DNA from: Prionace glauca
Lineage: Eukaryota; Chordata; Chondrichthyes; Carcharhiniformes; Carcharhinidae
DNA length: 64,000 nucleotides
Assembly (NCBI GenBank): GCA_037974335.1
Contig: CM075760.1
Span: 8,987,432-9,051,431 of the forward strand
Direction: 5' to 3'
The notes under the pieces are model-generated. The model was not told the DNA's origin and searched no databases. It saw only the letters and a program-made list of their open reading frames with translations. Both the position numbers and the translations under genes were made by a program. Position 1 is the first letter of the stretch. Each line of letters starts with the position of its first letter. Positions 9,792 through 21,075 of the stretch are shown here, piece after piece.

Positions 9792-10219
9792 TCTGCTTCG
9801 CACAGAGATACATTCCGGAGAACAGGACCGCGGTCCCATCTATAGACATGGTGAAGGAATTCTTTACTCGGTCAAAGGACTGTGTATATCGTTCTTCGGT
9901 CACATTCCCCTGGTAAATGGAGGCGAGAATTGTTGGAGGTCCTCTCAGTGTTTGTCTGTACCAGGCTACTGTATGACCTGGAGCAACAGAGAGCCGACAC
10001 TTGAGTTCAACCCGCTCCCCTTCCCGAGATACGACCTCCTCACGATGGGAGCTCTGATCCTCACACTGAACGTCTGTGAACAGAAGAAAATCAATCTCTA
10101 ACTACACGGTATGAAGAGATTATTAAAATAATCCGTCTGAGTAAATCAATAAACTCACACAATATCAGCAGCATCAGAGCTCCAACTGGAAGTAGCTCTT
10201 TGCGGGGATTTCTCTTCAT
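9792..10219 (-). CDS. TCR V segment of a second family, open but with a weak signal
   Basis: Leader exon 10219-10159 encodes MKRNPRKELLPVGALMLLIL plus one base, then GTGAGT. The V exon (10073-9792) follows CTGTTCACAG in phase. It shows VQCEDQSSHREEVVSREGER, VELKC (first Cys), HTVAWYRQTLRGPPTILASI (Trp), a YTQSFDRVKNSFTMSIDG framework 3 and GMYLCAKQ. No stops. The leader is longer and more basic than those of the other V segments, YYC is YLC, and framework 2 differs, so it belongs to another V family (possibly delta-type). The missing nonamer means it may be rearranged poorly or not at all despite an intact reading frame. Confidence 0.87.
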
Positions 10220-11261
10220 GATTGATGAAGATACACAAGAGCATCAATCAGGATCTACTCTCTAAACTGGGACTTGCTGCCGAGGCCCAAACTCTGAATG
10301 TTGGGGAGGGAGAGGAGCGGCGAGAGCTTCACATTCCCCCATTCAATGTGAGACCGAAGGGCCACACTGTCACCGATTGGATAATTATGGGATATCGGTA
10401 TCTGACGTTTCTCACGGTGCCACTCAGCAATTGGCTGTTTCTCAACCCAGAAACCACTTGAACCGTCAATGCTTCCGAGCATCTCCTTCCTCACTGCAGC
10501 AACAAAGTAAATTGTTTTGCAAGAATTGTGCTCTGGCGTCTTTCTAATTGAAAAGAGCCGTGCATAATCTTGAAATTGTAAACTGTTATAGAACTAACAG
10601 ACCTCTCGGCCCATTGCTCACGTACTATCTCGGTTGATGGATTATCCACTTATTCTTTATCGGCACTTTCATTGAATGTATCATATATTCTTAAAATTTC
10701 CATTTGCTGGTCAAATATTTATCCACTTGTTTCTGAAAATTACTTATAGATTGTCCCCATTACAGTTTGGCATGAGCCATTGCATCCTCTAAGAGTCGAC
10801 TGCTCAAACCGCAGTCTGTTAATCGCTCCCTCCACTGCATAAAGATCAGGAGAAATACCGCCATCCAGTCACGCATTGAGGGGCGAGCCGATTGTCTCTG
10901 CTCCTTTTCAACCTTTTCCAAACCTGCCTTGATTGGATACAAGTCTGAAAATCACTTCTGAACAGAATTGCTGCTCCACAGAAAATACTCCCATTTGCTC
11001 AATTCTCCGCTGAGTATAAAGCTCTCTCACTCCCTCACCATCTTTCCCAGTCTCTCTTAAACACTATCACTGAGGTTAACGCTAAAGGTTTGAAGAGTCA
11101 CTGAACGAACCATGTGTGTTTGAACTATGTTGTCGACAATGATGTGTGCAGGCTTACATGTACCGCCTTGTGTTCTGAAACCTGCTTCTTGTAAATAAAC
11201 CTCGGAGTCTGTATCTGTTTAATACCATCTGTAGCTTGTTCTCCATGTTTTTTTTGTTTTA
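10220..11261. other. Intergenic, nothing recognised
   Basis: 10220-10500 would hold the promoter of the V at 10219. The rest shows no gene or clear repeat. Confidence 0.4.
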
Positions 11262-11330
11262 ATGTTTATTTATCGGTGTTACAAGGAGGATTACATTAAC
11301 ACTGCAATGAAGTTTATTTGAAAATGCTTT
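11262..11330 (-). mobile_element. SINE tail fragment
   Basis: TTTATTTATCGGTGTTACAA and ACATTAACACTGCAATGAAG match the reversed tail of the second SINE type seen at 34.6, 41.1 and 53.1 kb. Confidence 0.6.
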
Positions 11331-11397
11331 AGGCGGGATCATGAGCAAAGCCCAAATTTATCAATAGAGCGATTTCCAATGGTTACTCTTTCGGTGA

Positions 11398-12482
11398 CAC
11401 ATAGAACATAGAACATTACAGCACAAACAGGCCCTTCGGCCCTCGAGTTGCGCCGATCACATCAACCCCACCAATCTATAGACCTATCTATAACCCCCAA
11501 TCCCATTAAACCCCATATACTCATCCAGAAGTCTTTTAAAAGACCCCAGCGAGTTCGCCTCCACCACCGATGACGGCAGCCGATTCCATTCACTCACCAC
11601 CCTCTGAGTGAAAAACTTACCCCTAACATTTGTAACTGGTCGGCACAACATCGTGGGCCGAAGGGCCTGTTCTGCGCTGTAATGTTCTATGTTCTATGTT
11701 CTATCACCTCTGTACTTCCCTCCCCGCACCTTAAATCTGTGTCCTCTCGTAGCGACCATTTCAACCCGGGGAAATAGCCTCTGAGAGTCCACCCTAACTA
11801 TTCCTCTCAACATTTTATAAACTTCCATCAGGTCGCCTCTCAACCTTCGCCTCTCTAGGGAAAAGAGTCCCAGCTCCCTCAACCTATCTTCATAAGGCAT
11901 GCCTCCCAATCCAGGCAACATCCTTGTAAATCTCCTCTGCACCCTTTCAATAGCTTCTACGTCTTTCCTATAGTGAGGCGACCAGAACTGTGCACAGTAC
12001 TCCATATGAGGCCTGACAAGGGTCCTGTAAAGTTGCAGCATTACCTCCCGACTCCTAAACTCAATCCCTCAATTAATGAAGGCCAGTACACCATACGCCT
12101 TCTTGACCACCTCCTCCACCTGCGAGGCCGATTTAAGAGTCCTGTGGACCCGGACCCCGAAATCCTTCTGCTCTTCAACGCTACTAAGACTCCTGCCCTT
12201 GATAGTGTAGTCGTTCATCCCGTTGGTTCTGCCGAAATGGACGACTACACATTTATCCGCGTTGAAGTCCATCTGCCAGTTCTCCGCCCATTCCTGCATC
12301 CTATCTATGTCCTGCTGCAACTTTTGACATCCTTCCAGACCATCCACAACACCACCGACCTTCGTGTCATCAGCGGACTTGCTTACCCATCCCTCCACTT
12401 CCTCATCCAGGTCATTTATGAAAATGACAAACAGCAAGGGTCCCAGAACAGATCCCTGGGGCACCCCACTAGTGACTGACAC
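11398..12482 (-). mobile_element. CR1 LINE, ORF2 3' part (subfamily C)
   Basis: Minus-strand ORF2 from SVTSGVPQGSVLGPLLFVIF (RT palm) through SKSADDTKVGGVVDGLEG, DFNADKCVVVHFGRTNG, YGVLAFIN, then LYRTLVRPHMEYCAQFWSPH and RRFTRMLPGLGGMPYEDRL, ending in the AACATAGAACATTACAG tail. One in-frame stop follows AFIN near 12069. A 75-bp tail of another CR1 sits inside it (11630-11704). Nearly identical copies at 25.7 and 50.4 kb define the subfamily. Confidence 0.9.
11630..11704 (+). mobile_element. 75-bp CR1-B tail inserted into CR1-C
   Basis: TAACTGGTCGGCACAACATC, GGGCCGAAGGGCCTGTTCTG and GTTCTATGTTCTAT match the 3' end of the CR1 at 61.9 kb. The flanking CR1-C sequence (CCCTAACAT before, CACCTCTGTAC after) is continuous in the copy at 25.98 kb. 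Confidence 0.85.
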
Positions 12483-12892
12483 GTTTCAGAAAATTGAACT
12501 ATTTAAATAACAAGTAAATATTAGTAATGTTAAACAAAAATCCCAATCTATTTAGTTAAAGTCTCTCTTTATTTATCTGACCTTTAATCTATCACGCTAA
12601 GTGCTTTCTTTTTCAATGTCTTCCACTTCTTTTTCAATAATTTCCTCATTTTCTGTCCACTTCTCTATGAAGATTCAACTTTTCTAATTCCAATTGCTGC
12701 TCACTCATTCCGGCTTCCGTGTCCCTTCTCCCTTCTCCATCTCTGTTTTCATCTACCTTCATTTCTGACGGAATGTTAATCAGTAGATTCTATATTTTAT
12801 TTTGCGTTGCGTTCATTTCATTTGTTAATGGGCTTTTTATTATAATTCCACCACTCTACCGATACTCCAGGATGTCTCTCGCAGTCGGTGCA
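12483..12892. other. Intergenic AT-rich stretch
   Basis: Nothing recognised between the CR1 and the recombination signal at 12893. Confidence 0.4.
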
Positions 12893-12931
12893 GGTTTTTG
12901 TATGGGACCACCCTGTGTTTGTCACATTGTG
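12893..12931 (-). other. 23-bp-spacer recombination signal of the intronless V
   Basis: Read on minus: CACAATG (12931-12925), 23 bp, ACAAAAACC (12901-12893). One heptamer base departs from CACAGTG; the nonamer is perfect. Confidence 0.9.
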
Positions 12932-13264
12932 CCTCACGGCACAGAGATAGGTGGCGGTGTCTGTAACTCCGGCGTCTCTCACAGTCATGGCGCTGAATTT
13001 GTTGCCTCCGCCGATTGAGGCAGTGATCCTCTGGCTTTCATCGGATTCTCTTGTGGCCATCACCAGATACTGCGGTGGCTGATTCTGGGACTGTCTGTAC
13101 CAATGCAAGCTGTAAAAATCAGTGGCCGTGGTACAGTTCATGGATACGGTTCCCCCTTCATTCACAACCTTCCGCCGAGGGAGCTGCGTCACCTCATCTG
13201 CTCCATTCACTCCAGTGCAGGTCAGAGTGAAAAACAGCAAAGAGAATCTGTAAATTCGGAGCAT
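12932..13264 (-). CDS. Intronless TCR V segment
   Basis: A single open exon reads MLRIYRFSLLFFTLTCTG (signal peptide) directly into VNGADEVTQLPRRKVVNEGG, TVSMNC (first Cys), YSLHWYRQSQNQPPQYLVMA (Trp), an SIGGGNKFSAMTVRDAGV framework 3, then TDTATYLCAVR, which abuts a recombination signal. There is no donor or acceptor between leader and V, whereas every other intact V here has a leader intron in phase 1. The ATG at 13264 is chosen because it gives a normal leader length; an upstream ATG at 13297 would add 11 residues. The CAVR end is alpha-like. The intron may have been lost by gene conversion with, or retroposition of, a spliced transcript. Confidence 0.87.
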
Positions 13265-13909
13265 TTTACAGATCACATCAAACTTCTGCTGAAACAATTG
13301 TCCAGGGAGTTCAGTGTAGAATTAGAATATGGATCTAATCACAAGAATTAATAAGGATTCACAAACGCGCTCCAATTATAACTGAGGCGTCCCTCTGTCG
13401 ACTTGATGAACGAAGCTGAGACTCGCTCATGGATATCGATTCTACCGGAATCTGACATAGAGAACTGAAGCCGGAATAAATAAACCCCATCAGTAACCCC
13501 ATGTTTCCGGTTGCAAATCTCGTCCCACGTGTCTACCTAGGAAACTATTTCGTCCGATCAGAACATTGACTGAACCCAGCTCAGGGTGAATCCATTCACT
13601 GGCAGCCTGCTCACCAACTACTAACCCCACAGAACCACCCCGGACACCGGGAAATGCAGTGAGAACCTCCCGAGACACGGCAGGCAGCAAAATATACAGG
13701 ATGAAGTTTGGAAATTTTGTCTTCAAATATCCAACTCCCCCTTATGCAGAGTGACAATGAGGCATTTGGGTTGTTTGGGGACTATTCCCAACGGGAAACT
13801 GTGAATCAAACACATTTCATATTGACTTTCATTATATAAACATGGTTTAAAACTGAACTAAATATTCAGTCTGTCTGATCTATTTCCGTTCGGACACTTT
13901 TTTTTCCAG
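13265..13909. other. Intergenic, nothing recognised
   Basis: Divergent spacer between the minus-strand V at 13264 and the plus-strand V pseudogene at 13910. No leader exon for the latter was found. Confidence 0.4.
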
Positions 13910-14184
13910 GCCTGAGCCATGGCGATTCTATCACTCAGTCGCTATCCTCAGAATTAGAGGCGGAAGGAGAAACAGTGACTTTATTTGTACTTATAATGTA
14001 ACAATAAGCAAGTACAACTTATACTGGTACCGGCAACATCCAGATACAAAGCCCCTGTTTATATTGAAGAAAAACTCGATATTTGGTGAAGATATATCCG
14101 TTTCTTTTTCGAGTTTCAGGTACCGAGTAAATTCATCAATTTGACGGGTATGTAGCTGATTGACGCTGTGCTATCGCTGGGACT
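13910..14184 (+). pseudogene. TCR V pseudogene
   Basis: After TTTTTTCCAG the exon reads LSHGDSITQSLSSELEAEGE, then changes frame near 13980 to CTYNVTISKYNLYWYRQHPD and TKPLFILKKNSIFGEDISVS. Stops follow in framework 3, and the YYC region (14160-14184) is unrecognisable. First Cys and Trp survive in the second frame. The recombination signal is better kept than the coding part. Confidence 0.87.
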
Positions 14185-14223
14185 CACAGTGATGGAAAGC
14201 AGTCTGACTGTTGTACAAAGACA
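14185..14223 (+). other. Recombination signal of the V pseudogene at 13910
   Basis: CACAGTG (14185-14191), 23 bp, ACAAAGACA (14215-14223). Confidence 0.88.
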
Positions 14224-14640
14224 GCATTTAAATATAGTTGAACCCTGTTTGCTGCGGGTTGCACAACATCGCGGGCAGATGCAACAGCAATGTGACTGTC
14301 AGCAACACACGAGAGGTCTCATTAACCTGGGATCAACACAAGTTTCCTGCTACGTCAGTCATTATGTCGCTATGAGTCTGTGAGATCTCTCAGTAGTGAG
14401 CTGGCTGATATTGAAAGAAAACAACTCGAGCTGGGCTGCTTTCGGCATCTCAATAGGGGAACGGTGCACTTTTCCAGATGGGGTTGCAGGAATGTAACCC
14501 TTCTCTGTAAATTAGCAGCTGCAAATTCTGGGTTACTCAGCAACACAAACCTTCCAGCATTAAGGAAACATTCTGAAGTTTATTGGGGGAATTCTATTCT
14601 CAATATCTATTTTAAAGGTAGTAAGAAGTCTCTCAACACC
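14224..14640. other. Intergenic, nothing recognised
   Basis: No gene or repeat identified before the Penelope-like copy. Confidence 0.4.
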
Positions 14641-15474
14641 AGTGGAGAGACCATGCAGACGCTACGACAACGAATGTACACCGCTCGATAATCACCAGGC
14701 AGGAGTGTTCCCTTCCTGTTCATGAACACTTCAGCAGTCACGGGCATTCAGCCTCTGATCTTCTGGTAAGCGTTCTCCATGGTGGCCTCCACGACACACG
14801 ACAACATAGAATCGCTGAGCAGAAACTAACAGCCAAATTCCGCACACATGAGGACTCAACCGGGATCTTGGTCCATGTCATACTATCTGTAACTCCCACG
14901 ACTTGCCTGGGCTTGCAAAATCTCACTGACTATCCTAGGAGACAATACATACCACTTTAACTTGTGTTTGGCCCTCTCTCCATTCCCACGGCCTGTACCT
15001 TTCAGACTTGATTACATGTGAAGATCGCATTCCAAATATTATCTTGTAAATTGAGTTTGTGTCTGTATATGATCTGTTTCTTCACATCATATTTTAAAGG
15101 TCACAGTCACTTCCATGCGAAATTTCCTCGTTGTGTATACACTTTCTCTGAAGCAGCTAAACTCTCGGATCAAATAAACCCAGAGAACAGGCCGTGGTAA
15201 AAATACTTCAGCACCTGATGGGTATTGAGTTGAAGAATACTTGACAGGCACGGAAACTGAATCAAAAGACAATTGCTAAACAAAAGAGATCAGAAAAATA
15301 TAAGAAGATCAGCGAGCTCAACTGCGTTGAAATTAAGTAATATAATTCGTCAAATGTTCCTTTCCTCTTGTTGAGGTTGTGTCCTGCACTGATGTTTTAG
15401 GAAGTGAGAATATTATCAAATAAATCGGTTGGACTAAAACCTGGTGTTGTCAGACTTTTTACTGTGTTTTAGGA
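14641..15474 (+). mobile_element. Penelope-like element fragment, 3' end
   Basis: Begins at GGAGAGACCATGCAGACGCT inside the GIY-YIG endonuclease region and runs through the same C-terminal and tail sequence as the copy at 2475, ending GGTTGGACTAAAACCTGGTG near 15450. A decayed fossil. About 15085-15390 has no match to the other copies and may be an insertion. Confidence 0.75.
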
Positions 15475-15563
15475 AGGCGCATGTGATTCTCTCAGTGGAA
15501 GGTGAATCTGTTCATCGGTGTGAGAGCTCCCTCTGGTGGCAGCTTGCTGGAACTCCCAGTCTG

Positions 15564-15601
15564 GGGTTTTGTCCGGGAACGGCTCAACCTCGACAGCAGT
15601 G
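15564..15601 (-). other. Decayed recombination signal of the V pseudogene at 15602
   Basis: Read on minus: CACTGCT (15601-15595), 22 bp, ACAAAACCC (15572-15564). Confidence 0.5.
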
Positions 15602-15870
15602 GCCCAGAAATACACCGCGTTGCCAGAGAGAAGAGCCCCGGAATATTTAAATGAGCAGTTTTGTTTCCTTTGTGCAAACAGTAGAAAGTTTGGCAAATCT
15701 TGCGATAAGTATCCGCACTGCATTCTTATTGAGTATAAAGGACCTGGATATACCAGAACAGAGTTGGTTCACGGTAGGTTGTTGACTAACCACAGTCCGG
15801 TATTGTGCTCTGTCCTTCCTGAATTGTTAATTCAGAAGGAGCCTGGACAACGAATCATAACTATTGGTTC
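15602..15870 (-). pseudogene. TCR V pseudogene related to the V at position 1
   Basis: Minus-strand pieces ELTIQEGQS and LFWYIQV parallel ELTVQEGQT and LFWYIQY of the first V segment. CDR1 and framework 3 are scrambled by frame changes. The end reads AVYFW where YYC is expected, and the acceptor has changed to ACAAG. Old duplicate of the first V family. Confidence 0.75.
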
Positions 15871-16381
15871 TTGTAACACAAGTACAGACTGTTCCAAAAG
15901 TCAGAAATTAAACACAACTCCTAAATAACACACTGACTGTACAGAGACTCAACACACAGCAAGAACATTATGATCAGTGAGGAATAAGGGGACTACATGG
16001 TAATTCTTTCGAGTTCGACAGAAAATACAGGTTATTCTCGATGTGTTGATTCTTCCAATCTAATATGCAATGTAACCCAGATCAGAAACTGGCTTCAGTT
16101 ACTCAGAAACTGAGGCCGTTTTTCAGGGGTATGCCTGGAAGTTCTGTCAGTACCGATCGAAGTGGCGCACCAATAAATGAGAGTCAGAAATAATTATTTC
16201 GTCTCACTGTTCCTCTTTCTCTTTCTGACATCTTCAGGGTTCCACCTTCTTTCTTCTGGTCTCTGTCTCTATCGTCCTGCCGTTCTTTTCGAAGTGCCAT
16301 GAAAATGCAGAGTTTAGAAAATCTAACTTGTCTGAGAATGTCATTTCAAAAATTCCCCTTAAAAATACTTTGTTAATAGTA
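15871..16381. other. Intergenic, nothing recognised
   Basis: No leader exon for the V pseudogene and no repeat recognised. Confidence 0.4.
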
Positions 16382-18828
16382 AAATGCTGTCGGGATAATT
16401 GGAATGCTGTCGGGATAATTTCCTTGAACAGTGTGTGTTGGAGCCGACGAGGGAGCGAGCTATCTTGGATCTGGTGCTATGTAATGAGGTGGGTAGAATT
16501 AGGGACCTTGCGGTGAAGGATCCTCTTGGAGAGAGTGATCATTGTATGGTGGAGTTTCTGGTGCAGATGGAGGAGGAGAAAGTGTGTTCCCAGACACGCG
16601 TCCTTTGTTTGAATAGAGGGGAGTATGGTAGGATGAGAGAAGAATTGGCGAATGTGGACTGAGGGAACGCGTTGGAAGGTAGGTCTGCTGAGGAGCAGTG
16701 GAGGATCTTTAAGGAGATCTTTCTTGGTGCTCAGCAGAAATTTATTCCGATGGTTAAAAAGGACAGTAGGAGGAGAGGTAATAAGCCGTGGATAACGAAG
16801 GAGGTGAAGGAAAGTGTTAAATTAAAAGCGGAGGAGTTTAGAGTAGCTAAGAGCAGTGGGCGAGAAGAGGATTGGGAAAGGTTTAAATGTCAACAAAGAT
16901 TGACAAAGAAATTGATAAAGGAGGGTAGGAGAAGCTATGAGGCTGGGCTAGCACTTAATATAAAAAAGGATAGCAAGAGTTTTTATAAATATATAAAAAG
17001 GAAGAGGCTGGCTAGGGTAAACATTGGTCCTTTAGAGGATGAGAAAGGGGAGCTAGTGGTAGGGGATGGGGATATGGCTAAGGTCTTGAATAACTTCTTT
17101 GTTTCTGTCTTCACGGAGGAGGACGTGAATAATTTGCCGGGTGTTAGCGATGGAAAGGTGGTAGGAATGGAGGGTCTTAATGACATTACTGTTACTAGAG
17201 AGGTGGTGCTCGACAGACTGGAGGGGCTGATTGTGGACAAGTCCCCAGGACCGGATGGAATGCATCCGAGGGTTCTGAAAGAAATGGCGGAGGTGATAGT
17301 GGATGCCTTGGTGGTTATTTTCCAGACGTCGCTGGATTCCGGGGAAGTGCCGGAAGATTGGAAAAAGGCCAATGTTACGCCGTTATTTAAGAAGGGTGCC
17401 AGGCAAAAGGCGGGGAATTATAGGCCGATTAGTTTAACGTCTGTGGTAGGTAAAATGTTAGAAACCGTCATTAAGGAGGAAATAGCGAGGCATCTTGAGG
17501 GGAATTGCTTGATAGGGCGGACGCAACACGGTTTCATTAAAGGGAAGTCGTGTCTGACAAATTTACTGGAGTTCTATGAGGATGTGTCGAGGGCAGTGGA
17601 TAGAGGAGAGCCGGTGGATGTGGTCTTTCTGGATTTTCAGAAGGCGTTTGACAAGGTACCTCACAAGACGTTATTGCAGAAGGTCAGGGGACATGGAGTT
17701 GGGGGTAGGGTGTTAGCGTGGATAGAGGATTGGTTGTCAAATAGGAGGCAGAGAGTCGGGGTCAATGGATGCTATTCGGATTGGCGGTTGGTGACTAGTG
17801 GGGTGCCCCAGGGGTCGGTGCTGGGGCCTCAGCTATTTACCATTTATATAGATGATCTGGAGGAGGGAACCGAGTGCAGGGTGTCGAAATTTGCTGATGA
17901 CACCAAGATTGGGGGAAAGGCAAATTGTGCGGAGGGTGTGGAGAGTCTGCAGAAGGATCTAGATAGGCTGGGCGAATGGGCCAGGAAATGGCAAATGGAA
18001 TTTAATGTTGGCAAGTGTGAGGTGGTCCACTTTGGTAGGAGGAATGGTAGGAAGGACTATTACTTACGGGGCGAAAAACTGCAGCAGGCGACGGTGCAGA
18101 GGGACCTCGGGGTCCTTGTGCATGAGTCGCAAAAACCCAGCTTGCAGGTGCAGCAGGTGGTCAGGAAGGCGAATGGGATGCTGGCCTTCATAGCGAAGGG
18201 GATTGAATATAAAAGTAGGGAGGTCTTGCTGCAGCTGTATAGGGCATTGGTGAGGCCGCAGCTGGAGTACTGTGTGCAGTTTTGGGCGCCGCACCTGCGC
18301 AAGGATATTTTGGCCCTGGAGGGAGTGCAGAGGAGGTTTACTCGGCTGATACCGGAGTTGAGGGGATTGATCTATGAGGAGAGGCTGAATAAACTAGGCT
18401 TGTACTCGTTAGAGTTTAGAAGAATGAGGGGAGATCTCATTGAGACGTATAAGATGATGAATGGGATGGATAGGATAGAGGTGGAGAGACTCTTCCCGCT
18501 CAAAAAAGACAGTAGGACTAGGGGGCACAGCCTCAAGATAAAGGGGGGGCGGTTTAGAACAGAGTTGAGGAGGAACTTCTTCGCTCAAAGGGTGGTGAAT
18601 CTCTGGAATTCTCTGCCTGTTGAAGTGGTGGAGGCTGCCTCGCTAAATATTTTTAAGAAACGGGTTGATGTGTTTTTGATAAGAGAAGGGATTAAGGGTT
18701 ATGGGGAGAGGGCGAGAAGGTGGAGCTGAGTCACGACAGATCAGCCATGATCTTATTGAATGGCGGGGCAGGCTCGAAGGGCCAGATGGCCTACTCCTGC
18801 TCCTATTTCTTATGTTCTTATGTTCTTA
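16382..18828 (+). mobile_element. CR1 LINE, 5'-truncated in the endonuclease (subfamily A)
   Basis: Runs from the end of the endonuclease domain to the 3' tail GTTCTTATGTTCTTA, the CR1-style short terminal repeat. At the 5' junction an 18-bp stretch (AATGCTGTCGGGATAATT) is present twice, at 16383-16400 and 16403-16420, a typical junction rearrangement of target-primed reverse transcription. Other A copies lie at 32.7, 41.7 and 58.2 kb. Confidence 0.93.
16399..18729 (+). CDS. CR1 ORF2 protein (partial endonuclease, reverse transcriptase), one stop
   Basis: The frame opens with the end of an APE-type endonuclease (ILDLVLCNEVGRIRDLAV, GESDH) and has a single in-frame TGA at 16660 (TGG to TGA is the likely change). 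It then stays open for 685 codons. RT landmarks in order are KSPGPDGMHPRVLKEM, NYRPISLTSVVGKMLETVI, QHGFIKGKSCLTNLLEF, VDVVFLDFQKAFDKVPH, TSGVPQGSVLGPQLF, and the catalytic KFADDTK. The CR1-specific C-terminal part follows: VRPQLEYCVQFWAPH, RRFTRLIPELRGL, RRMRGDLIETYKMMNG and QRVVNLWNSLPVEVVE. This protein would nick target DNA and prime cDNA synthesis. So few breaks suggest recent activity of the subfamily. Confidence 0.93.
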
Positions 18829-20364
18829 AAATCTCTCAATGTTTCACTGATTAAAAACTCCAACATTACTGTTCCGCATCATAAACATCTGCTTCATTAT
18901 TATATCTTTCTTTTACAGATCAAGTAATGGGTTGAATTTTGGACGCTGCAGATTTCCTTCAGCTGATTTGCTTGGCTCGTATATAATATTTCCTCTTGGT
19001 GGCTCTATCAGTAAATTTCTCTCAGTTCATCATTCTGAATCTGTAACTGAAGCAACATTAGATGTTATTTCAGTTTTCAGTGTGAAATGTAGGAGGCAAT
19101 TTTTGTTATATTGGTTAATAGTTTCCCCACAGTTTCAATATCATGTATAAATAAGAAACGTTTCTCATTCCTCATTCTTAATTACTCTTTCTTTAAGATC
19201 CTGTTTTCAGTTTCTGATGTATGTCACAGATGTAAAATATTGACGGATTCCATGTGCATGTTCTCAATGTGAAGTTCAATCGATGTATTCACTTTTCTAA
19301 CTTTAAAAAATAATGTCGCAATAAAATATTCTCTCATTTTTTAAAAATAAATACTGGATGAAAATTTAACCATCTCTGGTTTGGCTTAATTCCGTTTTCC
19401 AATTCTCACCAACTCCGCTCCATTTTCCCTGTTATACGGTTTCCCCCTTTCCCAGACAGGCATGTCCTCCCAGTCATGTGTGGGATGCGGTTGAACTCAA
19501 GGGCGTTCAATGGAAGAGTCGCTCCGCCACCCAGTGGCCAATCTGTGTAAATACACCTTCATCTCCGTCTTTTTTATGATGGAACCCAGGGACTGAATGA
19601 ATGAAGAATGAGGAGAACCTCGGCGATTTCACTCATAAACCGGTCTGTTGCTGACCGAGTTTCAGCTAATTCTAAAAAGCAAAGGCTCTGCTTCATCAGA
19701 GGCCGATGCAGGGCAGTGTGTGGCAGAAGATAGTTTCCTTTACACTGCCCCTTAAATACACTATCAGAGCCGCTTCAGCATGGATTAACAGGGTGAATCT
19801 CTCTATATTTCGTCCGATGAAATACTTACAAGGCAGGCATGCCACAACTAGATAGAGAACATATACAGAGCAGAGGCGCAAACCATGAGGTGAAACCAAG
19901 AGACTGGGGTGTATTTCGCATAAGCACATTCTAGATTATAAATTTTCAAATTATGACGAGAGTTTTGGGATAATTTGAGATGACCAATACTGTCTTTAAC
20001 AACAGACAAAACGCACGAGGCAGATATCTCTGTGTAAGGACGAAACATTTATTTGAAACTAAAACACAAAAAGCAGCTGCTTGGAGATGACCAAAAAGGT
20101 TATGTGGCTCTGGAGCAGAGCGGCAGAACCTTTCCGATGCATCGAACATGTGCCACCAATAACAGGTCAATTATAGATTTTCGTACCGATCATTTCGGCC
20201 TCATATTAGTTTAAACATCAATTACGTTCAGTTAACATATATCAATAATAATTCCTGACAAGTTGTTCTGCCAATCGCATTTTACAACACATCATAATGA
20301 TATCTCATTCATCTACTTAAACCGGAGGCTGACTCATCTGTAATCAGTATCTGGGGGAATCAGG
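18829..20364. other. 1.5 kb without recognised genes
   Basis: AT-rich sequence. No V segment, J segment, exon or repeat family was identified on either strand. Confidence 0.45.
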
Positions 20365-21075
20365 AAGGTAGAGTCATAAAGTCACAAAGGTTTACAGTAT
20401 GGAAGCAGGTCTTTCGGCCCAACTTGTCCATGCCGCCCTTTTTAAACTTGTAAGCTACTCCCAATTGCCCGCATTTGGCCCACATTCCTCGATAGCCATC
20501 TTACTCTTGTACGTGTCTAAGCGCTTTTTAAAAACAAAATCATACCCCCCTCTACTACTACCTCTGGCAGCTTGTTCCAGAAATTCACGACCCTTTGTGT
20601 GAAAAAAAGTCCATCTGGACCCATTTATATCACTCCTCTCTCCTTAAACTGATGCCCTCTGGTATTACACTCTCCTGCAGTTGGGAAAAGATATTGACTA
20701 TCTAGTTGGTCTATACCTCACATTATTTTATCGACCTCGATAACATAACCCCTCAGCCTCTTATCTCCAGAAAGAAAAAGCCCCAGTCTATCCAACCACT
20801 CCTTATAACTCAAACTATCAAGTCCCGGGAGCATCCTAATAAATCTTTTCTGCACTCTTTCTAGTTTAATAATATCCGTTGTATAATAGAGCGACCAGAA
20901 CTAAACACAGTATGTCAGTGTCTTGTACAACTCCTGTATTCAGTGTTCTGACCAATGAAACTAAGCATGTCGGATGCCTTCTTCACCATCATGTCCATCT
21001 GTGACTCCGCTTTCAATGAGCTCTGACCATGTACCCCTAGATTTCGATGTTCTGTAACTTTCCTAAACGCCCTAC
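20365..21075 (-). mobile_element. CR1-like LINE, old copy (subfamily E)
   Basis: The plus strand is the antisense of the copy at 52.44-52.89 kb: the tail region reads GTTTACAGTATGGAAGCAGG and TTTCGGCCCAACTTGTCCAT, followed by the antisense of the ORF2 end (VVVDG..ILSF). Many substitutions, no open frame. Confidence 0.75.

Noticed and set aside
13667-13726. Leader-like MKTKFPNFILYILLPAVSR on the minus strand
   Set aside because: No good donor follows and no V exon lacking a leader lies downstream in the right phase; the nearest V (13264) already has its own signal peptide.
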